Positions 49,702 through 58,651 of a stretch of 64,000 nt of DNA are shown here, one piece after another. How positions within the stretch are numbered: the stretch's first letter is position 1; the number at the start of each line of letters is the position of its first letter. The notes under the pieces were generated by a model. It had not been told where the DNA came from. It made no database searches and saw nothing but the letters and a program-made list of their open reading frames with translations. Origin of the DNA: CAXXOK01 sp963666755 (GTDB taxonomy: Bacteria > Bacillota > Clostridia > Christensenellales > Aristaeellaceae); assembly GCA_963666755.2 (NCBI GenBank), contig CAXXGW010000009.1, positions 1,054,001 to 1,118,000 on the forward strand. Direction: 5' to 3'. The position numbers were made by a program, and so were the translations under genes.

Positions 49702-49730
49702 ATAGCTGAAACTATAAAACCGGTTATAAT
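49702..49730 (+). promoter_or_regulatory. Predicted activator-dependent promoter of the permease gene
   Basis: Perfect -10 TATAAT (49725-49730), but the -35 position (49702-49707, ATAGCT) is far from consensus. That is expected when an activator bound at 49673-49699 recruits polymerase. Confidence 0.5.
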
Positions 49731-49771
49731 GAGAACAAAGGGTACGCCAAATGACATAAGGAGGTTCTTGT

Positions 49772-51154
49772 ATGACTGGTATTGGACTGATAATCGTGTT
49801 TATCCTGGCCATCGTGCTGATGATCGTTGCCATCAGCAAATGGAAAATCCACCCCTTCCTGTCGATCATGGGCGTCGCGCTCATTTTCGGCCTGATTGCC
49901 GGCATCCCCCTGTATAAATACACCGACGCGAACGGAAACGCCGTTTCCGGCATTGCGGATGTGATCGGCGCCGGGTTCAGCGGCACGTTCAGCAGCATCG
50001 GCATTGTGATCATCTTCGGCGCGCTGGTGGGCACCCTGCTGGAGCGGACCGGTGCGGCCCTCAAAATGGCGGACTGCGTGGTGCGCCTTGTGGGCAAGAA
50101 GCATCCGGAAATGGCGATCGAGCTCATGGGCTGGATCGTATCCATCCCGGTGTTCTGCGACAGCGGTTTCGTCATCCTGAACCCCATCCGTAAGGCAATG
50201 GTTAAGCGGACCGGCGCCAGCAGCGTGGCGATGACGGTTGCGCTGTCGATGGGCCTTTACATCAGCCATTGCTTCATCCCGCCCACGCCGGGCCCCATTG
50301 CCGCCGCCGGTGCGCTGGGCGTTGGCGACAGCCTGCTGCTGGTCATCGGGCTGGGCGTGCTGGGCTCCATCCTGCCGCTGATCGCCGCCTACTTCTTTGC
50401 CAAGTTTATTGGCAAGCGGGTCAAGGCGCGCGACGAGGCGGATAGCTCCGAATCCGTGAAAACCTATGAGGAACTGGTAGCGGAGTATGGCAAGCTGCCC
50501 AATGCCTGGCTGGCTTTCGCACCCATCGTGATCCCGATCCTGCTGATGGCGTTGGCTTCCGCGCTGGCCATGGCGAAAATGATCATTCCCTTCTTCGCCT
50601 TCCTGGGCACCCCGATTATCGCGTTGGCGGTGGGCGCCATCGTGGCAATCGTGAGCCTCTTCCTGGCCGGAAAAGGCAAGGATTTCTACGAGCTGACCAA
50701 CGATACGCTCAAAACGGTTGGCCCGATCTTGTTCATCACCGCGGCGGGCGGCGTGCTGGGCAAGGTCATTGCGAGCTCCGACATCGTAAACTACATCAAA
50801 GCCAACGCGCTCACCTTCCAGTCCATTGGCATCTTCTTCCCGTTCCTGCTGGCAGCGATCCTCAAATCGGCGCAGGGTTCTTCCACCGTGGCCATTACGA
50901 CGACGGCGGGCATTGTGGCACCGCTGCTGCCGATCCTGGGCCTGAGCAGCCCCGCGATGGCGTCCCTGATGGTCATTGCGATCGGCGCGGGCGCGATGAC
51001 GGTGTCCCACGCGAACGACTCCTACTTCTGGGTTGTGACCAACTTTGGCGAAATGCAGACCCAGGACGGGTATAAGACCCAGACGCTGGGCACGTTGGTG
51101 GTAGGCCTCGCGGCCATCCTTAACGTGTTTATCATCTCCCTGTTCCTGCACTAA
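49772..51154 (+). CDS. GntP-family gluconate/glycerate permease
   Basis: 460 residues from ATG 49772 (SD AAGGAGG). Twelve or more hydrophobic segments with GntP family patterns: WKIHPFLSIMGVALIFGLIAG, FSGTFSSIGIVIIFGALVG, IPVFCDSGFVILNPIRKA, SHCFIPPTPGPIAAAGALGV and ILKSAQGSSTVAITTTAGIV. It imports sugar acids with protons. The neighbouring CdaR and glycerate kinase make D-glycerate the likely substrate (inference). Confidence 0.92.
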   Translation: MTGIGLIIVFILAIVLMIVAISKWKIHPFLSIMGVALIFGLIAGIPLYKYTDANGNAVSGIADVIGAGFSGTFSSIGIVIIFGALVGTLLERTGAALKMADCVVRLVGKKHPEMAIELMGWIVSIPVFCDSGFVILNPIRKAMVKRTGASSVAMTVALSMGLYISHCFIPPTPGPIAAAGALGVGDSLLLVIGLGVLGSILPLIAAYFFAKFIGKRVKARDEADSSESVKTYEELVAEYGKLPNAWLAFAPIVIPILLMALASALAMAKMIIPFFAFLGTPIIALAVGAIVAIVSLFLAGKGKDFYELTNDTLKTVGPILFITAAGGVLGKVIASSDIVNYIKANALTFQSIGIFFPFLLAAILKSAQGSSTVAITTTAGIVAPLLPILGLSSPAMASLMVIAIGAGAMTVSHANDSYFWVVTNFGEMQTQDGYKTQTLGTLVVGLAAILNVFIISLFLH

Positions 51155-51161
51155 GCCTGCA

Positions 51162-51199
51162 AGGGCCGGGCTGTTTGCAAGAGCAGTCCGGCCCTTTTT
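51162..51199 (+). terminator. Terminator after the permease gene
   Basis: A 12-bp stem with one G-T wobble (51162-51173 with 51184-51195) runs into TTTTT. The kinase gene follows within 50 bases, so read-through or a hidden promoter must serve it. Confidence 0.85.
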
Positions 51200-51248
51200 C
51201 TGCCCTGACGCGCGTGAACCATGATACGATGAGCGGTTGGTGAAGCAC

Positions 51249-52481
51249 ATGCAATTACGGGAAACCTGCGATACGATCATTCGGGAGGCTATCGCGGCCG
51301 TACAGCCGGACAGCGCGGTGCGCCGCGCCCTGCAGGGCAAAGCCTTCGGCAGCGGGCGCGTGATTCTGGTTGCGATCGGCAAGGCGGCATGGCCAATGGC
51401 GGCGACCGCCCGCAGTGTTTTAGGGCAGCGGATCGACTGCGGCGTGGTCATCACCAAGTACGGCCATTCGCAGGGTCCGATTGAGGGGCTGACCATCTAC
51501 GAGGCGGGCCACCCGGTGCCGGACGATCACTCCTTTCGCGCAACCGAGGCGGCACTGGCGCTCACGGCCAATCTGCGCAGGGAAGATACGGTGCTCTTCC
51601 TGATCTCCGGCGGTGGTTCCGCTCTGTTTGAATCGCCCAACATCGACGCGGCGGCATCGGCATCGCTTACGGCGCAACTTTTAGCCAGCGGGGCAAACAT
51701 TGTGGAAATGAACACCGTGCGCAAACGGTTTTCCAAAGTGAAAGGCGGACGGTTTGCCTGCCATTGCGCACCTGCGCAGGTATTTTCCATCGTTCTTTCC
51801 GACATCATCGGCGATCCGTTGGATATGATCGCTTCCGGGCCTGCCTACCCGGACAGCAGCTCCGCGGCGGACGCACTGCGCATCGTGGAACAGTACGGCT
51901 TGCAACTTACCCCGGCGATGCGCGAACTGCTTCGCGAGGAGACGCCCAAAACGCTTACCAATGTAGAAACGATTGTGACGGGCAGCGTATGCGAGCTGTG
52001 CAATGCTGCTGCGGCCGCGGCGGCGCAGTTGGGCTACCGCCCGCTGGTACTGACCGATTCGCTGGACTGCGAAGCCCGCGAGGCGGGGCGCTTTTTAGCC
52101 GCAATGGCGCGTTTCCACCAAAAGGGCACTGAATCGGTGGCGATTCTGGCCGGTGGGGAAACCGTGGTGCATGTTACCGGGCACGGGCTCGGAGGGCGCA
52201 ATCAGGAGCTGGCGCTGGCGGCCGCACCCGGAATCGCCGGGCTTGCCGAAACGGCAATTTTCTCCTTTGGCTCGGACGGAACCGACGGCCCAACCGATGC
52301 GGCCGGCGGCTATGTGGACGGGGATACAGCGGCTGTGCTTGCACGGGACGGAATCAGCATTGACACCATCCTGCGCAACAACGATGCGTATCACGCGCTG
52401 GAAGCCAGCGGCGGGTTGATCCGAACCGGGCCCACAGGCACCAATGTAAACGATGTCGCGGTTCTGCTGATCCGGCGATAA
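51249..52481 (+). CDS. Glycerate 2-kinase, MOFRL/DUF4147 family
   Basis: 410 residues from ATG 51249; TTG 51237 and GTG 51240 in the same frame are alternatives, none with a strong SD. Family segments: IIREAIAAVQPDSAVRRAL, VAIGKAAWPMA, EAGHPVPDDHSFRATEAAL, LISGGGSALFESP, MNTVRKRFSKVKGGR, SDIIGDPLDMIASGP and the C-terminal MOFRL block (GGRNQELALAAA, SFGSDGTDGPTDAAGGYVD). It phosphorylates D-glycerate to 2-phosphoglycerate, feeding lower glycolysis. It forms a functional set with CdaR and the GntP permease. Confidence 0.92.
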   Translation: MQLRETCDTIIREAIAAVQPDSAVRRALQGKAFGSGRVILVAIGKAAWPMAATARSVLGQRIDCGVVITKYGHSQGPIEGLTIYEAGHPVPDDHSFRATEAALALTANLRREDTVLFLISGGGSALFESPNIDAAASASLTAQLLASGANIVEMNTVRKRFSKVKGGRFACHCAPAQVFSIVLSDIIGDPLDMIASGPAYPDSSSAADALRIVEQYGLQLTPAMRELLREETPKTLTNVETIVTGSVCELCNAAAAAAAQLGYRPLVLTDSLDCEAREAGRFLAAMARFHQKGTESVAILAGGETVVHVTGHGLGGRNQELALAAAPGIAGLAETAIFSFGSDGTDGPTDAAGGYVDGDTAAVLARDGISIDTILRNNDAYHALEASGGLIRTGPTGTNVNDVAVLLIRR

Positions 52482-52503
52482 AACAGAAAACGCAAAATTT
52501 GCG

Positions 52504-52531
52504 CGGGAAGGGCGAAAACCCTTCCCGTTTC
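52504..52531 (+). terminator. Terminator of the glycerate unit
   Basis: A perfect 9-bp stem CGGGAAGGG/CCCTTCCCG (52504-52512 with 52519-52527), then TTTCTC, 22 bases after the stop. Confidence 0.85.
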
Positions 52532-52586
52532 TCATAGCGGCTTTGTGCCGGATAGGAATCGAATGTGCCTCTGTGCATTTTCTCTA

Positions 52587-52615
52587 TTGTAACAAATGAA
52601 AAATTGAAGTATAAT
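52587..52615 (+). promoter_or_regulatory. Predicted promoter of the PBP-GGDEF gene
   Basis: TTGTAA (52587-52592), 17 bases, TATAAT (52610-52615) in an AT-rich island. A start near 52622. Confidence 0.7.
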
Positions 52616-52796
52616 CTTACCAAAAGAGGGACGCAATATTCATGCCCGTAGCGATGAAACGGGGCGCGTTGAATATTCCACGATGCAGGCAGAGATCGTA
52701 TTCGGGTGGGTAGCGCCCTGTATATAAGGCGCGAATGCTTTTTAACGATATTTTGAAACACTCGCTGCGTAGAATCGGGATTGGCAGGTGCGAATC

Positions 52797-55124
52797 ATGT
52801 GGGATCAGGGAAGCGGCGGGCAGCCGGTGCTCGGCGTATTGGTCGGCGATGTGTCCTACGATTTTACCGCCGAACTGATGAACGGCCTGGCCGATGCCGC
52901 CGCCGAGCAGAATGTGCGGCTGTTCTACCTGCTGGGGATGCAGAAACACTCCGAGGTTTGGGATCAGAATGCCGGCGCCACGGATGTCAGCAGCCACAAC
53001 AGCGTGTATGATTATACGGACCTGATTGGCGCCAACGCATTCATCATCGCCTGCGGCTCATTGAGCGGCTTTTCCGGCGAAGGGATTTACCAGCAGTTTC
53101 TGGAGCGCTTTGGCGATTTACCGCTGGTGGTGCTGCAGGAGCGTGTGCAACTGGGCAGACCGAACCAAACCTACCTGGTTGTGGATAATTACCACAGCTA
53201 CAGCCAATGTATCGAGCACCTGATCACGGAGCACCATTATACCAAAATTGCAATGCTATCCGGCCCGGAAGGCCATTCCGATGCCAAGGAGCGGCTGAAC
53301 GCCTATCGGGATGTCATGGAGCGGCATCACCTGCCCGTAACGCCGGGAATGATTGCGTACGGCAACTATAGCGAATATGTGGATCATCAGGTGGCCCTGC
53401 TGATTGACCAGAACCCTGGGCTGCAAGCCATTGCTTTTGCCAATGACGAGATGGCGAAGGCCGGGTATCGGGAATGCCGCAGGCGCGGCCTGATTGTAGG
53501 TCGGGATCTGGCGCTGGTCGGGTTCGATAATTTTTCCGCCGCGCTTACGCTGGAACCGCCGCTGACGACCGTATCGCAGGATGTTTTCACCATGGGGAAA
53601 ACGGCGGTCGAGTATGCGCTGGACCTGATGAACGGCAAACCCAAACCGCCGCTGGAAATGCGTACCGAGTTTCTGGTACGCCAATCGTGCGGTTGCCCGC
53701 AGAGTAACCTGAACCTGAACCCGGGCGAGGAGATTGAAAATGCGGGCACGCTGATTGATCTTGCCATCGCGAGCATCACGCACCGGTATGTGTGCAATTT
53801 CCCTGTTCCGGAACGGCCCAAGCATGAGGCGCCGCTGGTGAGCCTCCTTACGGAGCTGCGGGGCTTTGCAATGGACAAACCGGAAGAGGCGCTTGACTTG
53901 CAGACACTCGCGAGCCGGCTGAACCAGTCGTTTCAGCATTACACGCCGGCGGCGCTGCCGCTTACGCAAAGCCTGGAGGAGTTTTTACTGCAACTGCTGG
54001 CCGTGCATGGCCTGCCCTCCGCCATCAAGAAATTTGCAGCCTGCATCTCATATTTACAGCAACAGGTTCATATTCAGGAACTGCGAAGCCTGTCGGAACG
54101 CTTCGACACGTACCGCACCAAATCCTGGATTGCGCCGGAGTTGACGCGAAACCTCTATTACCAGAGCGACGAGGCGGAAACCTACCGCCTTGTGACAGAA
54201 CGCCTGCTGGCCAGCGGTGTGCGCAACGTGCACATTTGCCTGCTGCCGACCCCGCAGCGCTTTAAGAAAAACGGGCTGGACCCGCGCCCCACGATGCTGC
54301 GCATGGTGGCCAGCGCCGAAGGCAGTCAGGTGACGGCGTACGCGGCGGAGAACGCCCCGGTCATTGACGCGGCGCACCCTTTCCACCGGCTGATTGCCCG
54401 GGGGGATACGCCCGTAACGCTGGGTTTCAGTATTTACTCGGGCGAAAACCAGTACGGAATCCTGCTGTGCGAATCGGATCGTATCCAGAACGCGTTTCTG
54501 CATGTGATCGGACTGCAGATGGGGATGCTGATCGATTTTCTGGATTTGCGCCGCAAAGAACGCGCCATCGTCGAAGAGTTGGAAGATATCCGGGAGAAAA
54601 ATGAGATTTTGAACTTCCTGTCGGAGTACGATCAGCTTTGTGGTTTGCTGAACCGGCGCGGTTTTATTGAACGGGCCATCCGTCTGAACCGCGACCACAG
54701 CGGGCACAAAGCCTACTGCGCGTTTATGGATTTGGATTACCTGAAGCAGATCAACGATACCTACGGCCACTCGGAAGGGGATGTGGCGCTACAGGCGGTC
54801 AGTGACATCCTGCGGCAGATTACCCGCGCAGACGACCTGATCGGCCGCATTGGCGGCGATGAGTTTGTCGGTCTGTTCCTATCCAATGACGAGCGGTTCA
54901 GGGAACGCTTCAGCGACCGGTTGGCCGACGCCTGCGCACAGTACAACCTGACGCACCAGAAGCCCTACCTGATGGATATATCGGTCGGTGTAACCAGCTT
55001 CATCTGTCGGCAGGGGCTGGAAATCAGCGGGATTATCGCCTCGGCGGATAAGTACCTGTACGAGGCGAAGCACCGCCGAACCTTTACCGCCCTGCGGAGC
55101 AACCCCAGTTACATTGCGAACTGA
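52797..55124 (+). CDS. LacI-type ligand-binding domain fused to GGDEF diguanylate cyclase
   Basis: 775 residues. ATG 52797 is preferred over GTG 52788, as the AGGTG overlapping the latter is then a well-spaced SD. Residues ~10-300 are a LacI/GalR-type periplasmic-binding fold (LGVLVGDVSYDFTAELMNGL, VVLQERVQLGRPN, IAFANDEMAKAGYRECRRRG, LALVGFDNFSAALTLEPPL). No N-terminal HTH and no signal peptide or membrane helix exist. A ~300-residue middle region of unclear fold follows. The C terminus is GGDEF (DQLCGLLNRRGF, MDLDYLKQINDTYGH, IGGDEF at ~685-690) with an intact RxxD inhibitory site (RADD). It should be a soluble c-di-GMP synthase switched by a sugar-like ligand. Confidence 0.9.
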   Translation: MWDQGSGGQPVLGVLVGDVSYDFTAELMNGLADAAAEQNVRLFYLLGMQKHSEVWDQNAGATDVSSHNSVYDYTDLIGANAFIIACGSLSGFSGEGIYQQFLERFGDLPLVVLQERVQLGRPNQTYLVVDNYHSYSQCIEHLITEHHYTKIAMLSGPEGHSDAKERLNAYRDVMERHHLPVTPGMIAYGNYSEYVDHQVALLIDQNPGLQAIAFANDEMAKAGYRECRRRGLIVGRDLALVGFDNFSAALTLEPPLTTVSQDVFTMGKTAVEYALDLMNGKPKPPLEMRTEFLVRQSCGCPQSNLNLNPGEEIENAGTLIDLAIASITHRYVCNFPVPERPKHEAPLVSLLTELRGFAMDKPEEALDLQTLASRLNQSFQHYTPAALPLTQSLEEFLLQLLAVHGLPSAIKKFAACISYLQQQVHIQELRSLSERFDTYRTKSWIAPELTRNLYYQSDEAETYRLVTERLLASGVRNVHICLLPTPQRFKKNGLDPRPTMLRMVASAEGSQVTAYAAENAPVIDAAHPFHRLIARGDTPVTLGFSIYSGENQYGILLCESDRIQNAFLHVIGLQMGMLIDFLDLRRKERAIVEELEDIREKNEILNFLSEYDQLCGLLNRRGFIERAIRLNRDHSGHKAYCAFMDLDYLKQINDTYGHSEGDVALQAVSDILRQITRADDLIGRIGGDEFVGLFLSNDERFRERFSDRLADACAQYNLTHQKPYLMDISVGVTSFICRQGLEISGIIASADKYLYEAKHRRTFTALRSNPSYIAN

Positions 55125-55146
55125 GCACAGTCAAGGCTCATATGTA

Positions 55147-55173
55147 ACGCCCGGCATATGGAGTGCCGGGCGT
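55147..55173 (+). terminator. Terminator after the PBP-GGDEF gene
   Basis: A 10-bp perfect stem ACGCCCGGCA/TGCCGGGCGT (55147-55156 with 55164-55173), then TTCGC. It starts 23 bases after the stop. Confidence 0.72.
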
Positions 55174-55613
55174 TTCGCAATCCATCAGGTTTAAGCAAGC
55201 TGAAACCTCGGATGGTTTCAACTTGCTGAAGCCTTGTGAAAGCCAGCATTCTTAGAAGTTGGTCATTTTTTACACCCACATGGGCTTTGCCTTGCCAACC
55301 CTCTTGGAGATGAACATGGTTGTGTTCCTGATGGAAAGCGTGGGGTGCGGCAGAGGCACGTTCAAGATCGTGAGACTGTAGATATCGGAGCATGTCGGAT
55401 GCGGCCAAGGAATACAGGAGCAGCGTGTTTTATCGCAACTGTGTAGCACCAAAGACGTACGGCGCGGTGAACCCGCCAGATTCGCCAGAGGGTTCCTTTC
55501 CGGCGCTTACCCGCTTTGGTTGATCGGGAATGAGGTGTGCGGGCCAAGGGAAAAGGCCACGGCATGGAATGGGCGTTTGTTGCACAACGGCGGCTTTCAT
55601 CTACCGGGAACTG

Positions 55614-55642
55614 TTCACGCACGGCGGTTTGTGTGCTATAAT
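55614..55642 (+). promoter_or_regulatory. Predicted promoter of the glycosidase operon
   Basis: TTCACG (55614-55619), 17 bases, TATAAT (55637-55642). A start near 55649 gives a ~58-base leader. No cre-like or clear operator palindrome was found beside it. Confidence 0.55.
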
Positions 55643-55706
55643 AACGGCAGCGAACGGCATCGTTTCCACCGCAGAAACGGAATAACCGCAGACAGGGGGG
55701 TATAGC

Positions 55707-57014
55707 GTGGATACCTTTACCTTGAAAAAAGGGATGCGCATCGGCACCGCCAGCGCCGCAACACAGATTGAGGGCGGCGCGCTGGAGCATACCTGGACGG
55801 ACTGGTACCGCAGGGGCCGCATTGAGGATGGCAGCAACCCGGCGCGCGCCTGCGACCATTACCACCGTTGGCGTGAGGATGACGCGCTCATGCACGAGCT
55901 GGGCTTCCAGATTGCGCGTATCGGCGTGGAATGGGCGCGCGTGGAGCCGGAGGAAGGCGTGTTTGACGCGGAGGCGATTGCCCATTATGTGCGTGAGGCA
56001 GATACGCTCAACCAGTACGGCATCAAACCGCTGGTGACGCTGCACCACTTTACCAACCCCATGTGGTTTGAAAACAAGGGCGCATTTGAAAAGACGGAGA
56101 ACATCCCCTGTTTTCTCCGCTTTGTGGAAACCATGGTGGAGGCGTTCGGTACCCGGGTTACGGAGTACATCACGATCAATGAGCCGAACGTGTACGCCAC
56201 CAACGGGTATTTTTTCGGCAGCTGGCCGCCGGGCGAACGTTCGCTGCGCATGACCGTGCGTGTGATGGCGGTGCTTGCAGCGGCTCACATTCAGGCGTAC
56301 GGGCGCATCCATACGCTCCAGCGCGCCATGGGGGTCGAACAGACGCGCGTGAGCTTTGCCAACCATCTGCGCGTGTTTACGCCTCAAAACCCAAAGAACC
56401 CAATGCACCGTTTTTATACGTGGTTCACCGCGCGATTCTTTCAGGGAAGCCTTTCCAAAGCCATGATGCTGGGGCGCTTTACCTTTCCGATTCGCAACCT
56501 GGCCCATGCGCCCAAGGGGCTTTACTGCGATTTTATCGCCGTGAACTACTACACGCGTTCCACCGTTTCCGGGTTGAAGGACGGCGTACGTGCCGGGGCG
56601 CCAGTGAACGATCTGGGCTGGGAAATCTACTCGCAGGGCATTGTGGAATGCGCGCGCGAACAATACGCGCTGTGTCCGTTGCCGATCTACATTACAGAGA
56701 ACGGCACCTGCGACCGTGACGACAGCTTCCGCTGCCGCTACCTGTATGAGCACCTTAAGGCGCTGTGTGAAAGCGATTTGCCGGTGGAGCGGTATTACCA
56801 CTGGTGTTTCACTGATAATTTTGAGTGGCTGGCGGGCGAAAGCGCGCGGTTTGGCGTGGTGCGGGTGGATTATGAAACCCAAACCCGCACGATCAAAAAG
56901 AGCGGCGCATTCCTGCGCGACGTAATCGCTGTTGGCGGCGTGAACGAGTGCGTTTATAACGTGTATGTCAAGAACCAGCGATATCCCACTAAACCCAGAC
57001 AGGAAGGGGCCTGA
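55707..57014 (+). CDS. Glycoside hydrolase family 1 beta-glycosidase
   Basis: 435 residues from GTG 55707 (SD AGGGGGG). The GH1 TIM barrel is intact: GTASAATQIEGGALEHTWTD at the start, acid/base Glu159 in ITINEPNVYA, nucleophile Glu331 in YITENGTC, and the aglycone segment CFTDNFEWLAGESARFGVVR. It is cytosolic, without signal peptide. The C-terminal FEWxxGxxxRFG block has Leu-Ala-Gly-Glu-Ser, common to 6-phospho-independent enzymes rather than the 6-phospho type (S-x-K/Y motif not seen). It would cleave beta-glucosides, beta-fucosides or beta-galactosides. First gene of the sugar operon. Confidence 0.92.
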   Translation: MDTFTLKKGMRIGTASAATQIEGGALEHTWTDWYRRGRIEDGSNPARACDHYHRWREDDALMHELGFQIARIGVEWARVEPEEGVFDAEAIAHYVREADTLNQYGIKPLVTLHHFTNPMWFENKGAFEKTENIPCFLRFVETMVEAFGTRVTEYITINEPNVYATNGYFFGSWPPGERSLRMTVRVMAVLAAAHIQAYGRIHTLQRAMGVEQTRVSFANHLRVFTPQNPKNPMHRFYTWFTARFFQGSLSKAMMLGRFTFPIRNLAHAPKGLYCDFIAVNYYTRSTVSGLKDGVRAGAPVNDLGWEIYSQGIVECAREQYALCPLPIYITENGTCDRDDSFRCRYLYEHLKALCESDLPVERYYHWCFTDNFEWLAGESARFGVVRVDYETQTRTIKKSGAFLRDVIAVGGVNECVYNVYVKNQRYPTKPRQEGA

Positions 57015-57016
57015 CC

Positions 57017-58651
57017 ATGCAACCTTGGTGGAAGGAAAGGGTCGTCTACCAAATTTACCCGCGCAGCTTTCAGGATACCAACGGCGACGGTTTGGGGGAT
57101 CTGCCGGGCATCATTTCGCGGTTGGATACGCTCAAGGCGCTAGGCGTAGGCATCCTGTGGCTATCCCCGGTATACCGTTCGCCGGATGCGGATAACGGTT
57201 ACGACATCAGCGATTACCGCGACATCAACCCCAAATTCGGCACCATGGAGGATATGGATCGTTTGTTTGCCGAGGCGGCGAAGCGGGATATCAAAATTGT
57301 GATGGATTTGGTCGTCAACCATACGTCCGACGAGCACCCGTGGTTTCAGCAGAGCCGCGACCCGAAAAGCCCGTACCGGGATTATTACATCTGGCGGCCA
57401 CCCGCGCCCAACGGCGGCCCGCCCAATAACTGGACCAGCTTTTTTATGGGCTCCGCCTGGACGCTGGACCCGCAAAGCGGCGAGTACTACCTGCACCTGT
57501 TTGACCCCAAACAGCCGGATTTGAACTACCATAACCCGCGCGTGATTGAGGAAGTGAAGGACATCCTCCGCTTCTGGCTGGACAAGGGCACGGCAGGCTT
57601 CCGCTGCGATGTGATTAACGTGCTGTACAAAACCTCGCTGGAGGATGGGGTGCGCCGCGTGGCGGTGACGGGACTGGAGCATTACAAGTCGCAGGAGGGG
57701 ACGCACCGCATCCTGCGGGAGTTGCGCAGCGACGTGCTGGATCACTATGATTGCTTTACCGTGGGCGAAACCGCCATGGTGGATGTAGACGAAGCGAGGG
57801 ACCTTTGCGACCCCGCACGCCGCGAGCTGGACATGGTGATTTATTTCGAGCATCTGGAAGTAGATCGCCGGGTGGCGCGCTACATCCCCCGCGCGTTCAA
57901 GGCCGCAAAGCTATTAAAGGTGTACACCAAATGGCAGCAGGGGCTGGACTGGAACGCACTGTATCTGGAAAGCCACGATCAGCCGCGTATTGTGTCCCAC
58001 TATGGGGATGACCGGCATTACCGGGCACGCAGCGCCAAACTGCTTGCGACAATGCAGTTCACCCTGCGCGGAACACCGTTCCTGTATCAGGGGCAGGAGC
58101 TGGGCATGACCAATTTTGATTTTACCCGGCTGGATCAACTGAAGGATGTGGAGAGCTTCAATATCGATAAGCTGATGCGCGGCATGCACATCCCCAGGAC
58201 GCTCCGTTGGCGGTGGATACGGGAATCGTCCCGGGATAACGCGCGCACTCCCATGCAATGGACGGATGGGCCGGGCGCGGGGTTCACCACCGGCGAGCCG
58301 TGGCTTGGCATCAACAGCAACTACCGGACGCTCAACTATGCGGCGCAGGAAGCCGACCCGGATTCGGTGCTGCATTATTACCGGCGCATGGTCGCGCTGC
58401 GCGCCGGCAGCGAAACCCTGAAATACGGCGCGTTTTCCCCGCTGTTCGGTAACCGGCGCGTAATGGCCTACCAACGCACGCTGGGGGCAGAACGGATCGC
58501 GGTGGCACTCAACTTCTCCGGGCGGCCCGCCAAAGCGGCGTTACAGGGCGAGGTCATTGCCTCCAACATTGGGACGACCGAATACCGCGGGGTGCTGGCT
58601 CCGTGGGAGGCCGTTGTGCTGCGCATGCCCGCGCAGGAGGTGGAAGCGTGA
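57017..58651 (+). CDS. Glycoside hydrolase family 13 oligo-1,6-glucosidase
   Basis: 544 residues from ATG 57017 (SD AGGAAGGGG). GH13 motifs: VVYQIYPRSFQDTNGDGLGD, MDLVVNHTSDEHPWF, nucleophile Asp198 in GFRCDVINV, acid/base Glu251 in TVGETAMV, and Asp321 in LESHDQPR. The Val after the nucleophile is the residue linked in GH13_31 to alpha-1,6 specificity (isomaltase type). It is cytosolic and acts on small imported isomalto- or panose-type sugars. It lies two bases after GH1 and overlaps the GH36 start by four bases. Confidence 0.93.
   Translation: MQPWWKERVVYQIYPRSFQDTNGDGLGDLPGIISRLDTLKALGVGILWLSPVYRSPDADNGYDISDYRDINPKFGTMEDMDRLFAEAAKRDIKIVMDLVVNHTSDEHPWFQQSRDPKSPYRDYYIWRPPAPNGGPPNNWTSFFMGSAWTLDPQSGEYYLHLFDPKQPDLNYHNPRVIEEVKDILRFWLDKGTAGFRCDVINVLYKTSLEDGVRRVAVTGLEHYKSQEGTHRILRELRSDVLDHYDCFTVGETAMVDVDEARDLCDPARRELDMVIYFEHLEVDRRVARYIPRAFKAAKLLKVYTKWQQGLDWNALYLESHDQPRIVSHYGDDRHYRARSAKLLATMQFTLRGTPFLYQGQELGMTNFDFTRLDQLKDVESFNIDKLMRGMHIPRTLRWRWIRESSRDNARTPMQWTDGPGAGFTTGEPWLGINSNYRTLNYAAQEADPDSVLHYYRRMVALRAGSETLKYGAFSPLFGNRRVMAYQRTLGAERIAVALNFSGRPAKAALQGEVIASNIGTTEYRGVLAPWEAVVLRMPAQEVEA

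Larger units (their letters stand above)
52482..52796. other. Intergenic region with terminator, promoter and long leader
   Basis: 315 bases. It holds the terminator at 52504-52531, the promoter at 52587-52615, and a ~175-base leader before the PBP-GGDEF gene in which I see no named RNA motif or ORF. Confidence 0.55.
55125..55706. other. Long non-coding stretch before the glycosidase operon
   Basis: 582 bases. It holds the terminator at 55147-55173, a second 14-bp hairpin with one wobble (AGCAAGCTGAAACC 55194-55207 with 55214-55227) and the operon promoter at 55614-55642. Between 55230 and 55610 I see no supported ORF, repeat or RNA. Confidence 0.5.

Noticed and set aside
49724..51496. Minus-strand frame of ~590 codons across the GntP permease
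   Set aside because: Shadow of the permease; runs through its terminator and promoter region.
55362..56882. Minus-strand frame of ~506 codons across the GH1 gene and its upstream spacer
   Set aside because: GH1 catalytic motifs are intact on the plus strand; the minus-strand product has no recognisable pattern.
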